DNA of 64,000 nucleotides from Syncephalis fuscata (taxonomy: Eukaryota; Zoopagomycota; Zoopagomycetes; Zoopagales; Piptocephalidaceae): contig JAHLTZ010000052.1 of the NCBI GenBank assembly GCA_025786725.1, positions 46,035 through 110,034 on the forward strand. Direction: 5' to 3'. How positions within the stretch are numbered: position 1 is the stretch's first letter; each line of letters starts with the position of its first letter. Below, piece after piece: positions 11,816 to 24,597 of the stretch. Under the pieces are notes generated by a model. It was given only the letters and a program-made list of their open reading frames with translations. It was not told the origin of the DNA and made no database searches. The position numbers and the translations under genes are program-made.

Positions 11816-12605
11816 GGCTAAATGATTACATTCGATATCATTTGCGTAGTTAAACTACACATTTGTACTATTGAACATGGCACTGGGTAGTGAGCGACAG
11901 CAGTCAGTAAAATACTCATCATCATAGATTCATTATCCAGTACGCATATAGCATTTATTCATATAAATTATCCCCATTATATACCCCATACTATCATAGA
12001 TCATTTTATTAATGCTGGAAGCCTTTTAATTTTTATTTGTTCTAATAAGTTTTGTACATTTCACTTGTTGAATTATATACACAATAAATTCAACGCCAAT
12101 TATCACACTTTTTCAACTGTATGCTCACTATGTTGTATATCGTTTTATATTTGCATAGCTTTGTTTGGCCCAAAGCTGTTTTCCTCTTATTCTGGTTATA
12201 TTCCTAATAAAATTGTATATATTTATACATTTTTATTGATTTGTTCTATGCAAGCTACGGGTTGTTCAGAACCGTTGTTCGTTTAATTATAGCCATATTA
12301 TTAATAAATAGCAACCTATTGAACCCATTAAAATATATGTACTTAAAAGCTATAGCAAGTAAAATGTATTTGATAAGCGTGAAATAATATATAATAATAT
12401 AAAGATATAATGGTACTTATATCAATTTATAAAGTATGTGTGTGTGCAGGGCAATGTTAATAATGATAAGTATATGGTTATTATTTCAATGGTGCCATTT
12501 ACCACCCGGCTTAATATTTAATAAAATAAACGTTTAGTTCAAATTGCGCAAATGTTATTAGTTTTAGCCATTTGACCACCAAAGCCATATTAGACTGTTA
12601 ATAGA
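11816..12605. repeat. Dispersed fold-back repeat, copy B (inverted pair)
   Basis: The left arm, 11816-12010 (+), carries the family features: a terminal GGCTAAATGA, a CATTTGCGTAGTTAAACTAC block, TATTGAACATGG, then TAGATTCATTATCCAGTACG. The right arm, about 12470-12605, reads the same series on the minus strand (GGTGGTCAAATGGC, CATTTGCGCAATTTGAACTA, GGGTGGTAAATGGC). The arms enclose about 450 bp of AT-rich sequence with a 73-codon low-complexity ORF that I do not accept as a gene. Confidence 0.65.
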
Positions 12606-12969
12606 CTGTTTAATATTAGCGTAATAATAACAGTGTAATAAATAAAACAAGAACTGAATTGCTGCTACTACTGTCAAAGTGATTGGTGTTACGCATTTGT
12701 ATTGAGCATAATTTATTTGATAAGCTGATAGCTGCAAAAAAAATTTTAATTGGTAAGAATCAAGGACTTGATAAAGTATCAAAAGTTTACAATAAACGAT
12801 AGTATATATTTATAAATAATATTCCATTTAAGTATAAAAATAATATTCTTTATTCAACATGAGAATTTGTAGCAGTATCTACTAGATTAGTCCGTATCAG
12901 TACAGCATAATATAGGCCATTGGAATATATATGCTACAATCCAAATAAAAAACTCTAATAGACCAATAA

Positions 12970-13218
12970 AGCGCTTGTTTTGCTAACGATTTGCTAATCT
13001 TGCTTAGTGCGCTTTATTTCGTCCCATTAGTCGAAGTCGTCAAATGTTGTTCACTTAATGATAACCAACAATCGGTGATCAGTAAGAAATCTTTGTCAAG
13101 TAGTGCTTGCTCACTTTGTAATGATTCTAATTCAAAGATTACTAGGTTCGATTATTGTTGTACATCAAATCTTGATATAACAAATGACAACCACAGAATT
13201 ACCGGCGACGACTTATAA
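12970..13218 (+). CDS. Possible exon of a small Cys-rich secreted-like protein
   Basis: Open from 12970 to a stop at 13218 with no in-frame ATG. It starts with a hydrophobic run (LLILLSALYFVPLVEV) like a signal peptide, then has six Cys in CC, CSLC and CC groupings. It could be a second exon of a small secreted protein, a broken gene, or chance. No family recognised. Confidence 0.22.
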   Translation, partial: SACFANDLLILLSALYFVPLVEVVKCCSLNDNQQSVISKKSLSSSACSLCNDSNSKITRFDYCCTSNLDITNDNHRITGDDL

Positions 13219-13254
13219 GAAGGACTATAATGAAAGCTGCTTATAAAACTAGAT

Positions 13255-13615
13255 TTCTATTAAAAAGCTCTTCAAGTCAAAGCCAAGATTGGCGCTAACA
13301 GCGATTCATTGGTAAAAAACACCTTTGAGACGAAGCCATGAGCAGCGCTGGCAACAATTCTTAAAAGGAAGTCTAATGAAATAACTCATAAAATAAGTAC
13401 CCATTAGGTAAATCCTTTGAATCAAAGCCAGAAACCGTATCGACAACAGCTCATGGATAAAAACCTAAGAAAATATGTTCATAAAAATGGACTTTCAGTA
13501 GGAAAACCTTTTGAGTCGAAGCCGGTACGGCGCTGGCAACAACTCATAGGAGAAATTCTAGTGAAAAACTCATAAAAATAAGCGTTCACTAAAAAATCTC
13601 CTTGAGTTAAAGCTA
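13255..13615. repeat. Degenerate tandem array, about 90-bp period, about 4-5 units
   Basis: A motif like CCTTTGAGTCGAAGCC followed by GGCGCTGGCAACAACTCA recurs at about 13268, 13322, 13410, 13507 and 13599 (last one partial). The spacing is uneven (54-97 bp) because of decay and indels. Between the motifs are AAAACTCATAAAAATAAG-type tracts. No coding potential is consistent across units. Confidence 0.6.
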
Positions 13616-13619
13616 TTAA

Positions 13620-13760
13620 ATGCTCCAAGTAACTCCAGGGCTCCGGGACGAATCCAAAAGAATTCGGGCGGCTCCACGCGGCTCCGGGAGACTTGACGCG
13701 ACTTGAGACGGCTCCAGGGACGGCTCCAGACAGTCACAGGTATATCGGCACCAGGCGGCA
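13620..13760. repeat. GC-rich island of short GGAGCC-type repeats
   Basis: Directly after the tandem array the base composition jumps. On the minus strand the hexamer GGAGCC recurs about seven times, interleaved with CAAGTCGCG and CAAGTCTCC. The minus-strand open frame over this tract is a by-product of the repeats. The contrast with the AT-rich surroundings is striking, but I see no gene. Confidence 0.55.
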
Positions 13761-13899
13761 CCAGTATACCTATAGTAATACACTGAAAGGTTATACATAT
13801 AATATAAACACACGTGGTAAGCTTATCTTGTGATATATTAATAAACCACAAGAGTCAACGCGCTTGTTAAGCGGTTGGAAAGTCGGAGCTACAATGTTG

Positions 13900-16800
13900 G
13901 AAGGCAGGTGTAGAAGCGGAAGAAAGGAATAAGATGGAAGAGCATCATTCAGGGCATTCAAACTAAACTTATACTATAATAATTACGACAAATGTCGTAA
14001 TAGGACATGTTTTACTTGGCTGTCCAAATACCTGTAACTTTTACGCAGTTATTTCTGATCTGAAGTAAAATTGATTGAATTAATTATAGTGTTCTGATAA
14101 AATAACATAACAATGATAAAACAAACTTATGTGCCTAAGTAGGATTAAAAAATGCTTCATTATTTATTTGCTATGTAAGTAGAGAATAACGACAGAAATA
14201 CAAGTAGAACATTTTATTCAAGAAACAGAACCGTAGGAAGAAATATATGTTTTATTGCTATATCTGGTAATAGCAGTATGTCATAATGGTAAAGGTACGT
14301 ATACGCAATTGAAAGAGTGTAGTGAGCGATATAAATCAGCCTCTGTAGCAAATACAGTTAGTAATAAACAAACGATTTTTGATAGTATGCAGTTATTTAA
14401 GCATAATATTTTTTTAATTAAACAAATGATGCTACTTTAATCTTAAAACAAACATTAAACATAAAACTAAATAAACAACAGTAATAAAATCATTACCATA
14501 ATATCATGTCGCTTTAATAAACACTCCTACACTTTATTAAATTCTTTCAGTTCAATATATAACTCTCTTTTCTCTCAGCCGTCACTGCCACTTCATTTAT
14601 TAGCTAACAAACTTAACAGGCATGCAATAACAATATCAATTGACACTTGACCGGATAAAAAACCAAATGGGTATATATTCACTCCCTCCATCTGGAAAAC
14701 CATGTCAAGTGATAGCATCAACAACAATGCATAATACTACTGTTAATACTTGTGCTGACGAAAGCAATAATTGGTATTGTAAATTGCATGCAAAATGATG
14801 ATAAATGCGATCCAGATAACTTGTCGATTTGGCACCAATATTTGAAGGACTATAACAAGATTTGTTAGTGTTGTTTAGTAGTAATAAAATATTATACATT
14901 TAGTTGGTCGTTTTTCATATGTAGTCTATAATGCACATGTGATGTGATTGTTTGTTGTTTGGCTATTGTTACTAAGTATTATACAAACATTATAAAAATT
15001 AAACTAAAAAAGTTGTTGAAAGTTGTTAATCGAGATGACAGCCGATAAAAAAACTATATGTCCACCTGGAATACTGATAGTACTACAACTCGGGCATAAG
15101 TAACATTCGTCAGAAGCACATAGCTTTCTACCAGCTGCCGTCAAGATGACGATGTTATTTAATAATGTTATAATGCAATTTAGCAATTCAAGTGCAGCAA
15201 TAAACATCACTAAACTACTGGTTCACCCAATTGTAGCTAATGTATAAAGCCAAGCACACATAGATGTTGCAGTGTATTACAACTAAACAACACATGTCAA
15301 TGCTGATGCGCTATTAAAGTTGCAAAATAACGCAGCTTTTGCTACGTTGTAAACAGCCGCAGAAATATCATATTATGCTTAGTTACACCCGAGGCAGGTT
15401 AACGCGTTTGACATCCCCGCGATGCCGAAGCACTTTAAATGATATTTGAAACTAACGCTATATCACAATCATTTAACAACACCCGCAAGTAAACAGTAGG
15501 TGATATATGGACACATCCACCCAGATGAACCACATATCTCATCAATCCAGTGTGTGATGGCAGTGTTCAGCAAGTTGAACAATACCAACACACCTCCAGC
15601 GCGCGTTACAAACAGGTGAGCACTAACATATGGCCACCCATCACAGGTCGCCGCATCCATATGAGGGAAACACACAGCAATAACTGACTTGCTAAATACT
15701 GTTGCTGCGCGCTCTAGCCTTTACAGGAGGGAGCATAGAGCAGTATTAAGTTAATACTATGCGCCCTAGCGTCCCCCATGAGAGAGCGTGCAGCAATACC
15801 GACTTATGTCCTATCACTGCACGCTCCAGCATCCCACATATCTCCGCACTACACTAGTATACAGCCGCCTATTACGGGCAGCCATATAATTGTTGAGCCA
15901 GTATAATACAGCAGTCTGCAAATACTGTATTGCACATTCAACACAGCTCAAAAGCAAGAACACAGTATATCGTGATCAACCAACAAGGGGACCCCACGCC
16001 ACTGGATGTAACTACTAGATTTAATGCTAACCATTAACAAACGGTTTACAGCACATTAACAACTAGAAACAGGAGAAGGCGAAGTAATGAGCAAAAGTAA
16101 TCTCAACACAACCTTATAAAATTGCCCCAAAACATATCTACCAATTAGAATGGACAATATTGGTAAATAGTATGTGGCAACTGTTCATTGGCGTATTGCA
16201 ACCGACTGAAACCTTCTAATGCCAGATACCATCTTATCAGTAAATTGGATTATAATCCCTTCCTTATTTCCATATTTGCTCACTTTTTGCCTTCCATTTG
16301 CCGGTCATTTCCGCGCATAATCAGCATATCTACACTGGCTAGTTGAATCAATTGGCCAATGCAACCGAAACATAGCCAAATGCAACCATTCTTAATCAGT
16401 TGTACCACTATAATAGCGGCTCTTTCCGATGCTATCAATATTTTCAGGGTCTAGCGGGTATTTTTACTTTCCCCCAAGTATTCTTGCCATTCGCACACAA
16501 TTAAATCAGTCGATCCACACAATTTATTACTGTATTAGTTAAATAAAAATGACTACTTTTCTTTAGAAATATGGTCTATAGCATAATTCACCGATTGAGT
16601 TTCAATGCTACTAAATAGAAATAAAATACACGTTGTTCATATTACATTACAAAGTCCGTTAAAGCTATGAAGTAAAAACAGGAATAAACACGTAACCATA
16701 TCGACTGCAAAGGCCAACATGAAAACCAGTATGATGTGGCACATGCATGCTTAGCCAAGTGACTATATAAAATACTGATGTGTGCAATAGTTTGCTATAC

Positions 16801-17058
16801 AGCTTAGGACTGAGCTATAGCATCAGTAAGCAGAACATACTACAGCAAATGCAGCGCTAGACTATTTGTACAATAAAATATTATTGCTTTACTACCCTCA
16901 ATACTGACTGATATTATAATATTGTGTGTCTTTAAATTTATGAATAACACAACGTATTGAATCTTTCGCTTTATCTTTTGCTACCACTTTACTTCAGTGC
17001 TCTTTTTTTACGTTAAAACTAGTCATTCATACCACTTGTATTTGATATTTGTACCATC
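13900..17058. other. Intergenic region, mostly non-coding
   Basis: AT-rich with a GC-richer patch at about 15.36-15.95 kb. That patch holds small hairpins: GAGCGTGCAG pairs with CTGCACGCTC (about 15785-15826), and AGTATTAA/TTAATACT lies near 15743-15758. The origin of the patch is unknown. One possible broken small gene at 14.63-14.87 kb is listed separately. The last ~100 bp before 17059 should hold the kinase promoter. Confidence 0.4.
14628..14868 (+). pseudogene. Possible frameshifted small Cys-containing protein
   Basis: From 14628 the plus strand is open for about 56 codons, including SLPPSGKPCQVIASTTMHNT and TCADESNNWYCKLHAK, to a TGA. An overlapping frame then continues as NDDKCDPDNLSIWHQYLKDY to a stop at 14868. 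The two parts read like one extracellular Cys-containing domain interrupted by a one-base slip near 14785-14795. No family recognised, and chance remains possible. Confidence 0.28.
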
Positions 17059-19463
17059 ATGAACTCTTCAAATACTGAGCAATCCTCTATTTCGCTTTCA
17101 AATGCTAGTATTTACACGCCGCTTTCCACTCCTCGTGTCGTAGCAGTAGCTTCTGCTGGACACTCTTCGGGTCTTTTACAAAATGAAGACCTTATGTATA
17201 CAAATGTTCCAAACTGCTGGAATGCTTTGTCTGCAGAAAAGCGCGCTAGCGCTGTTGCATGGATTCAAGTATGCGACTTGACATCCAAAGGTATGTTATG
17301 CTAGTACTGAGTATCTGTATAGCTAAGTACTGGATTTTTAGAATTTGTTTTGGCCGCCGATAAACAATTCTACGCTGGACCTGGTATCTGCTGGTAACTA
17401 TTTAAAAAAATGTACATAACGGTAAATTAACAGTATATTGTACTTCAAATAGCGACTATCAACTAGATGCTGAATTCCAGCCTCAGTTTTGTTTTCAAGT
17501 ATCAGTAGTAAGTACACCATATATTTTAGCAAACCAATATTAATTATTAATAGGCACAGCACAATGATACCATTACAATTGCAGTAAGTAAATGGTTATT
17601 TAACAGCTTTATTACTAATCAGATATTCAGAACTGCGGTTTACCAATAGTAGTGGGTTAGTTTGAATAGTAATGTTAATTAAATTGCTAACATTTGGTTT
17701 AGTAAACGACGCTGAAGTTCGTATGGACCAAGCAAAAACAGCCATTGGTAATTGTGTCATTACAATACCTGGCTGTACGAGTAAGTAGTAACTATTTTTA
17801 TTATAATCATTATTAACCATGTAAAACAGCTGTGTTTAATATACATATTGTTAAACGCACTCCCCCTGCCCAACTAAATGACAACTCAGTATTAAAACAA
17901 GTAAGTTTATAATATATTTAAATATCATTAGCATATAACTTATATTATGCTGTAGAGAATCGACATGAAATACTTGATCATGGAAGAAATCCTTGGCAAG
18001 TAAGTACTTAAATTAAACAAATAGTTAGATAACTAATATATTATTTGTAACAGGGGCGGGTATGGTACAGTGTACCTGGGAAGAGACCGAGCGACGCGTG
18101 AGCGCGTTGCAATCAAGGTCTCGCCGGCTGATGAAGATACCAGCAGCTTCGACAATGAAGTTGAAGCTTTGGAGTGGGTGGGCAGCCACTCTCGAATCAT
18201 AAAGCTGCTGGATTCTGAGGTCACTCCCGTCAACACGTATTTAATTCTTCAATACGTGGCGGGCGGTGACCTAAGTCACTACCTGAAGCATCATGCTTCA
18301 CTTCCAGAGATGGAAATAAAACATATCTTCAAACAGTTGCTTGAAGGGATTCAAGTAAGTATTATTACAAAATATCAATTAAAACACTAACACTTTATTA
18401 GTTCCTTCACAGCAAAGATGTAATCCACCGTGGTAAGTACACTGATCTATTTATTAGCACAATTGCTAACTACTATTATTACTGTTATTACTATTACTAT
18501 TTAGACATAAAAGTAAGTAATTATTTGATATACATGACCATTATTAACATTTGAATAGCCTAGCAATATATTGCTGCTAGGTGGTTGCGAAGGTCCCAAT
18601 GTTCTTTATGCAGACTTTGGGATTGCGCACATCCTGCGCTCGTCGACAACTGTCGACACGTTTGGCGGCACCACTCCCTATATGGCACCAGAGGTGCTGT
18701 TTGGGACAAACAAGCGCGAGTCTTTGCTTGATATCATCAACGAAGACTCGCGTCTTAAAAACCAATTAACACCAGCACTGCTGGATGTTAGTGGCTGTGG
18801 GAAGGCCGCGGACATGTGGAGCCTGGGCGCGGTGCTCTACAAGATGTTCTTCAGTAAGTACAAATAAAAGCAAAATACTATACTAACTATTACATACTGC
18901 CATTTAGAAACGTGTCCTTACGGCGACGGTGGTGATGTGGAACAGTATATGAAAAATATACTGCAAGCTTCGGTCCCGTTTGGCCAGGAACAAACAAATG
19001 GGCCAAGTAAAAAAGGTAAGCTTACTATGTCTTTATTAACAGTAACTAATATTCCGCAGCCGTTGACCTGATGCAGCAGTTGCTAAATATCAACAGCGAC
19101 AAGCGGCCTACGGCCGAGCAGGCACTGGCCTGCCCTTGGCTTACTGGTGAAGACTTGACACCAGAAGCCGCAGAAGAGCCAGTAGCAACAACATCAGCAA
19201 CTGCTACACCTATAGTAGTTGCACCAATAGTAGCAACAATACCACCAGCAACAGCAACAGCAACGGCACCATCACCATCACCACCAATAACAACAACAAC
19301 ACAAGCAGCATCTGGGCCAACAACAAAGAAGCAGCGGCTAGCGCCTAAGCTTTTACAGCGACGCCGCCTAAAACGCCGATGCTACTCAAAATACAAATCA
19401 CAAGGTGCTGCCAAACGGTCGATTCCCCTCCGAAAATGCCGCCTCAATAAAGGTGCATATTAG
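17059..19463 (+). CDS. FHA-kinase, Chk2/Rad53-like Ser/Thr protein kinase, multi-exon
   Basis: Probable DNA-damage checkpoint effector kinase. The N-terminal exons (17059 to about 17900) form a decayed FHA-like region: FVLAADKQFYAGPGIC, DYQLDAEFQPQFCFQ, then NDAEVRMDQAK and VFNIHIVK. The kinase domain starts at about 17957 with MEEILGK/GGYGTVYLG, the nucleotide loop. It then has VAIK (catalytic Lys), VIHRDIKPSNILLLGG (HRD loop), YADFGIA (DFG) and GTTPYMAPEVL (APE). After an insert of about 35 residues come DMWSLGAVLYKMF and the C-lobe motif NSDKRPTAEQALACPWL. All catalytic residues are present. The C-terminal tail is Thr/Ala/Pro-rich and then strongly basic (KLLQRRRLKRR), NLS-like. At least ten exons with introns near 45-60 nt. 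The FHA-plus-kinase order supports the Rad53/Chk2/Dun1 group; with so weak an FHA a CAMK-type kinase is the alternative. Confidence 0.85.
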
Positions 19464-19647
19464 TTAAAAGGTAAGAACTCATTAACAGTCAAGCAAATCA
19501 TAATGCTAACTATCTAATATACTTAGTTGCTTTACATCATCTATTCATTACCTGTATGTTACCAATAAATATTGTAAATATTTTATTTAGTATATAAATC
19601 ATCGTTTCATTTTTATAATGCAATAAAATTGATATGTTTTAATGATT

Positions 19648-19900
19648 TTGGTGTCAAATGACTTTATTCTTTTAATACATTCGCTGTTATACTGACAACA
19701 TGTTCTATGATGATGAGTGTTTTTTGGGTGTAAATGACTTTTATTATATTTAATTAATCTTTTAATATACTGAGTATATGTTCTATAATAATGAGTAGTT
19801 TTGGTGGTAAAATGACTTTTATTCTCAATGCATTTATTCATTTACTATTAATCTGTTCTATGATGTACCGACATGTTGGGTAGATTGACTTTTATTATTT
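19648..19900. repeat. Four-unit degenerate tandem repeat, about 75 bp each
   Basis: A block like GGTGKTAAAATGACTTTTATT occurs at about 19649, 19726, 19803 and 19875. Each of the first three is followed some 40-50 bp later by a TGTTCTATRATGATGAG-like block. The first block resembles the outer end of the fold-back repeat family (GGTGGTCAAATGACT at 54.4 and 54.9 kb). It lies just downstream of the kinase gene. Confidence 0.6.
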
Positions 19901-21545
19901 ACACTCCATTTATCAATGAATTAAACTCGGCTGTTTATAAATATTGACTGACAGGCTCACAGCTCACAATCTACGTCATCACATTTCCCTTTCTCTTTCT
20001 TTACATTTGACAACATATATCCATTGCATATACTTGTACACTCCATATATGCTAACTAGATAGTGTTAGTAGTTGCCTGACTACTAGTCAAATACAAACA
20101 CCTTCTACGCTATGTACTTGCATTACTCTTTTGTAATCTGACTCTTTTTTGCAAAACAGCTTTTTCACTTTGGTCATTAACGTTGACACCTTTATTAACT
20201 TGGTAAAGCACATTTTTAACTTGTTTTTATGTTGTGTTGTTAAGCATATACTTTGTTTTTGCTATAGAATATTATTGCAGATCATTTGGCAATAGCATGT
20301 GCAATCTCAACTGTGGTAGCGCGATCTGCTACTACAGAGACTCTACAATATGTTGTTAACATGATCTACAGTAACAATCTATAGCAAACTAAAGAATACA
20401 ATGATCTTGGCTGCATATAGGCTGCATGTTGTACCAAAGGTTATAACATTGTAAACTGCATGCTTACTAAAATTAATAACTGCCAAAAAAACTTTAGACG
20501 GCATATAGGCCATATGCTAGTATATTTATTAAGATATATATAATATAATGAACAGTGAGTAGTGCTAGATTGATAACTATTATGATTTGTTGCTACTATA
20601 CTATGATTGCATTTTACTTTGCTCCCACATCTGTCCCCAAAGCACAATTCGTTCCAATCGAAGTTATGCCATTATTATGTACAATATAGTTATATCGATT
20701 TCTATTAAAATATTGTTAATAAATTGATTTAAATAAACAATGTAACATGCTAGTTGATTTTTTTTGAACATTTGAGGTTAATTATTATTGTTGTTGGCCA
20801 TGTATAAAAAAATTGATCAAATATTAATAGAAGCCATATGATCGCGATTCCATGTCGTTACTCATTACTTCTGTTGTTTGTTTGTCATACTGCGCATCAA
20901 ACTGTTATATGATCTATTTCTTTTCTATCTTGTTTCTGTTTACTTGAACCACATTTGCATATTGTAACAATTATATTTAATAATCGCAATTATTTTATTC
21001 TTTTTATACTTGTGAACCATTTTCAACAAAAATATTTAACAATTCAGTGTAAAAAGCCTTTTATTTTATTGAATGTTATTTCAACTTCAACTATTACCGT
21101 AATGTGCATATTTAATTACATTATTGTATTAATAATTACACATGAATTGATTAATGTTGGATGCAATATTATACATGCTATAGTAATGAGTGAATGTTTA
21201 ATGGTATTTAAAAGTGTTGAAGTGTGGAATGGATAAATAAAAATGTGAGTCAAAGTACAGTAGCTTCCTCCAATTAATGGATCAATAAATGATATTGATA
21301 ATAATGTTAATCCATGTTATTGCTGCTATAGTAGAGTATTCAAGATATTATATTTGGGCAACTGGTGTCGCTTATTACTCAGCTTTATATTTACTAAAAA
21401 TAATGTTAGTTCAATTATGCAAATAAATCAAATGTAATCTTTTGATTCCCAAATCATATTAAAATCAATAAAATTTATTATTTAAAGGTAGTCGTAATAA
21501 AAGTGACGTTTTGCTTAATACAGCTACTTTTACTTGACTTTTAAC
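19901..21545. other. AT-rich intergenic region
   Basis: The longest open frame is a 93-codon run (20955-21236) made of Ile/Asn/Tyr-rich AT-driven sequence with no domain. No RNA gene or repeat was recognised. The XPF promoter should lie within the last few hundred bases. Confidence 0.45.
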
Positions 21546-24500
21546 ATGTCGCTACTTCGACTGCCATTCCAACGAGAGATCTTTACTGAATTGCTAAATG
21601 AAGACGGACTATTAGTACTAGCTAAAGGTCTAGGCGTTCTACCTATTCTTGTTACTTTATTACAATTGCCAGTAGAGCGAAAAACACTTGTACTGTTACT
21701 GAATGTATCCAGCGTTGAAGAACAAGAACTGCAACTAGCACTGGCCGAGTTAACTGGCGGTCAGACGACGATTAAAGTATTAAAGAATGACACGATGGCA
21801 GAGGATCGGTAAGTAGACGCGCCACAGTTATAGCTAGCTAGTATAGCGAGTACTAACACTATACAATAGTGTAGCCGCCTATAATCAAGGTGGTCTACTT
21901 TCAGTTACTTCACGTATTCTAGTCGTTGACATGCTTAAGAAGCGTGTGCCTATTACACTGATTACTGGTGTTATTGTGGTGAATGCTCACAAGTAAGTAG
22001 TATAGTTGGCATTCATTGATGTTAATGTGTTTAGAGTGACCGGTCATTCATTAGAAGCATTTATTCTGCGACTTTATAGAAATGAAAATACGGTAATTTA
22101 TAGTATAGTAGTGCCAATGTATACTGTGTATTGACTATTAATTAGAATGGCTTTTTAAAAGCACTAAGTGAAGTGCCTGAAGGATTTAGTGGAGGATTTG
22201 CACCATTAGAGAGCTCACTTAAAGCACTGCAATTACGTAAAACCCTGTTATGGCCACGGTAAACTAAATTATTAGTTGTATTGTTGTTATTAAGTATGTT
22301 TAATAGATTCCATGTTGATGTAAAAGCATCATTGGATACATCAGCCAAAGTCATTGAATTACGACAGCCTATGACAGAGCGTATGAAACAGATACAAAGT
22401 GCTATTATTGATTGTTTAGATGCCTGTCTTGGTGAATTAAGACGAGCACATATTGCGGTAATTATAGATTAAAATTATATTATATATATATTTATTATAT
22501 GTATGTATATCTATATGTATATGTATGTGTATATAGTTGGATGTAGAACAATTGACGGTAGAGAATGCACTGTTAAAGTCGTTTGATGTTATAATCCGCC
22601 GACAATTAGATCCATTGTGGCATCAAGTAAGCCAAAAGACAAAGCGACTTGTTTATGATATGCAAATACTACGCCAACTTTTAATGTAAATTGAATTTTA
22701 TAATAATCGTATTTGTACTCACAGAATATGATGACTATTGGATAATAGATATCTTATTAGTTATGACTGTGTAGCCTTTAATGCTTATCTGGATACATTA
22801 CTGGCTAGTCAACAACCAGTAAGTGCAGGGGCATTCCCACAACCACCTTCACCGTGGATGATGATGGATGCGGCGAGTGTACTATTCAATGTAAGTAGTT
22901 ATTATAGTAATTCGATTGAATTACATTACAGCTATTTATTATTCATTATAGGCATCTCGTGAACGTGTTTATCGACATCAAGATGGTGCACTGTCTATCA
23001 CACGTCGATTAGCGGCCATTTCAGATACTGAACCAATACCAACTGGTATCGATCTTGTTTTAGAAGAACAGCCCAAATGGGCACTACTACGTAATACATT
23101 AATGGAAATATATGAGACAGCTGAATATAAAGGTTTGTATTAGCGTAGTTGAATTGAATAGCGGAGTAATCGTATTTCAATAGGACCTATTCTTGTTATG
23201 GTACAGGATGCTAGAACGGCACAACAACTAGAAACGTACTGGGTACGACAGAAAGCGGCGAGTGTAAAGACAGCAGCACAGGACATGTTATACACTGCAG
23301 CCGTAGGTTATTTTCGTTGGAAGCAACAACTATCTAAAAAGCTATCTTCTACAACAAATGGTGCAGCTACTACGCTACAATCCCATGCTGATGGTAACAA
23401 TTAATATACAATTAATATATACTTATTAATACTTTGGTTTATTAGTACGTAATCTAAATAGGCCTGGGTACAAGCGACAGGCACAACAACCAGCCAATAA
23501 AAGAAGACGGGTTCGTGGCGGAGGGAACAGTACGGGTCGTTCATCTATAGCATCGCCTTTAAGTAGTGGTACTGCCCCTATGGGAACAACATCTAGTGCT
23601 ACAAGATCTGATGAATTAGCTATTGATGATATGCCATCGGTGAATCTAGCATCAATGACCGATACAGCGTTATCCTTACATGACACTGTAGAGGATATGA
23701 ATACAATGACTAGCGATGTAATATCTACTAATACTGCATTGACACCATCAGATGTACTCGATGATACAGTAACATTAACTGATGATGATCACTTGTTAGT
23801 AATTAGACCTGTGACGGGTAGTGCTGATGCTCAATTACTAAAAGATTTACAACCTAGACATATTATCTTGTATGATCCTATTCCTGTACTTGTCCGACAG
23901 GTAGAGGTAAGTTTACTGGCATTGTTTAATACCCCTGAATAACATCTAGCAGATCTATCAAGCGCTTTATCCAGAGAAAGCAGCTAGTGTGTATTTTATG
24001 CTGTATGAAAACTCGGTTGAAGAACAGCGCTATCTTAGTGATATTCGACGAGAAAAACTTGCATTTGAAAAACTAATTCATGAGAATTCGGTACAGTAGT
24101 CATATAGAACTAGTATTAAAGTACCTTTATTGATGGTTATTTGTGTATAGGTTATGGCTCTACCATGCCTACTAAAAAGAAGACCACTGCATCTGAGGAA
24201 GAGATGTTTATTAAAGTGCTTAATTCACGACAAGGTGGCAATAATAGACGAGTAGTGGCATCAGAAGTGGCACCACAAGTAAGTTGTCCTTAATACCATT
24301 ATTATTTTATTAGTAATCAGTATAATTATTAACTATATATATATATGTTGTCATTATAGGTCGTAGTGGATATGCGTGAATTTAGAAGTACATTGCCACC
24401 TATTCTACATGAACAAGGATTGGATATTATACCGTGTACATTAATTGTTGGTGATTACGTATTATCACCAGATATTTGTGTGGAGCGTAAAAGTATTGCT

Positions 24501-24561
24501 GATTTAATTAGTTCATTTCAATCAGGTCGTTTGTGAGTAGAATGTTAATAGTAATGATGAC

Positions 24562-24597
<36 letters not shown>

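Noticed and set aside
13570-13851. 93-codon minus-strand ORF in the GC-rich island
   Set aside because: It is the translation of GGAGCC-type repeats and has no flanking gene signals.
15360-15950. GC-richer patch as an RNA gene
   Set aside because: It has small hairpins but no match to tRNA, 5S or U6 features that I can recognise.
20955-21236. 93-codon plus-strand ORF upstream of XPF
   Set aside because: Ile/Asn/Tyr-rich sequence expected from AT-rich DNA; no domain or splice signals that would join it to XPF.
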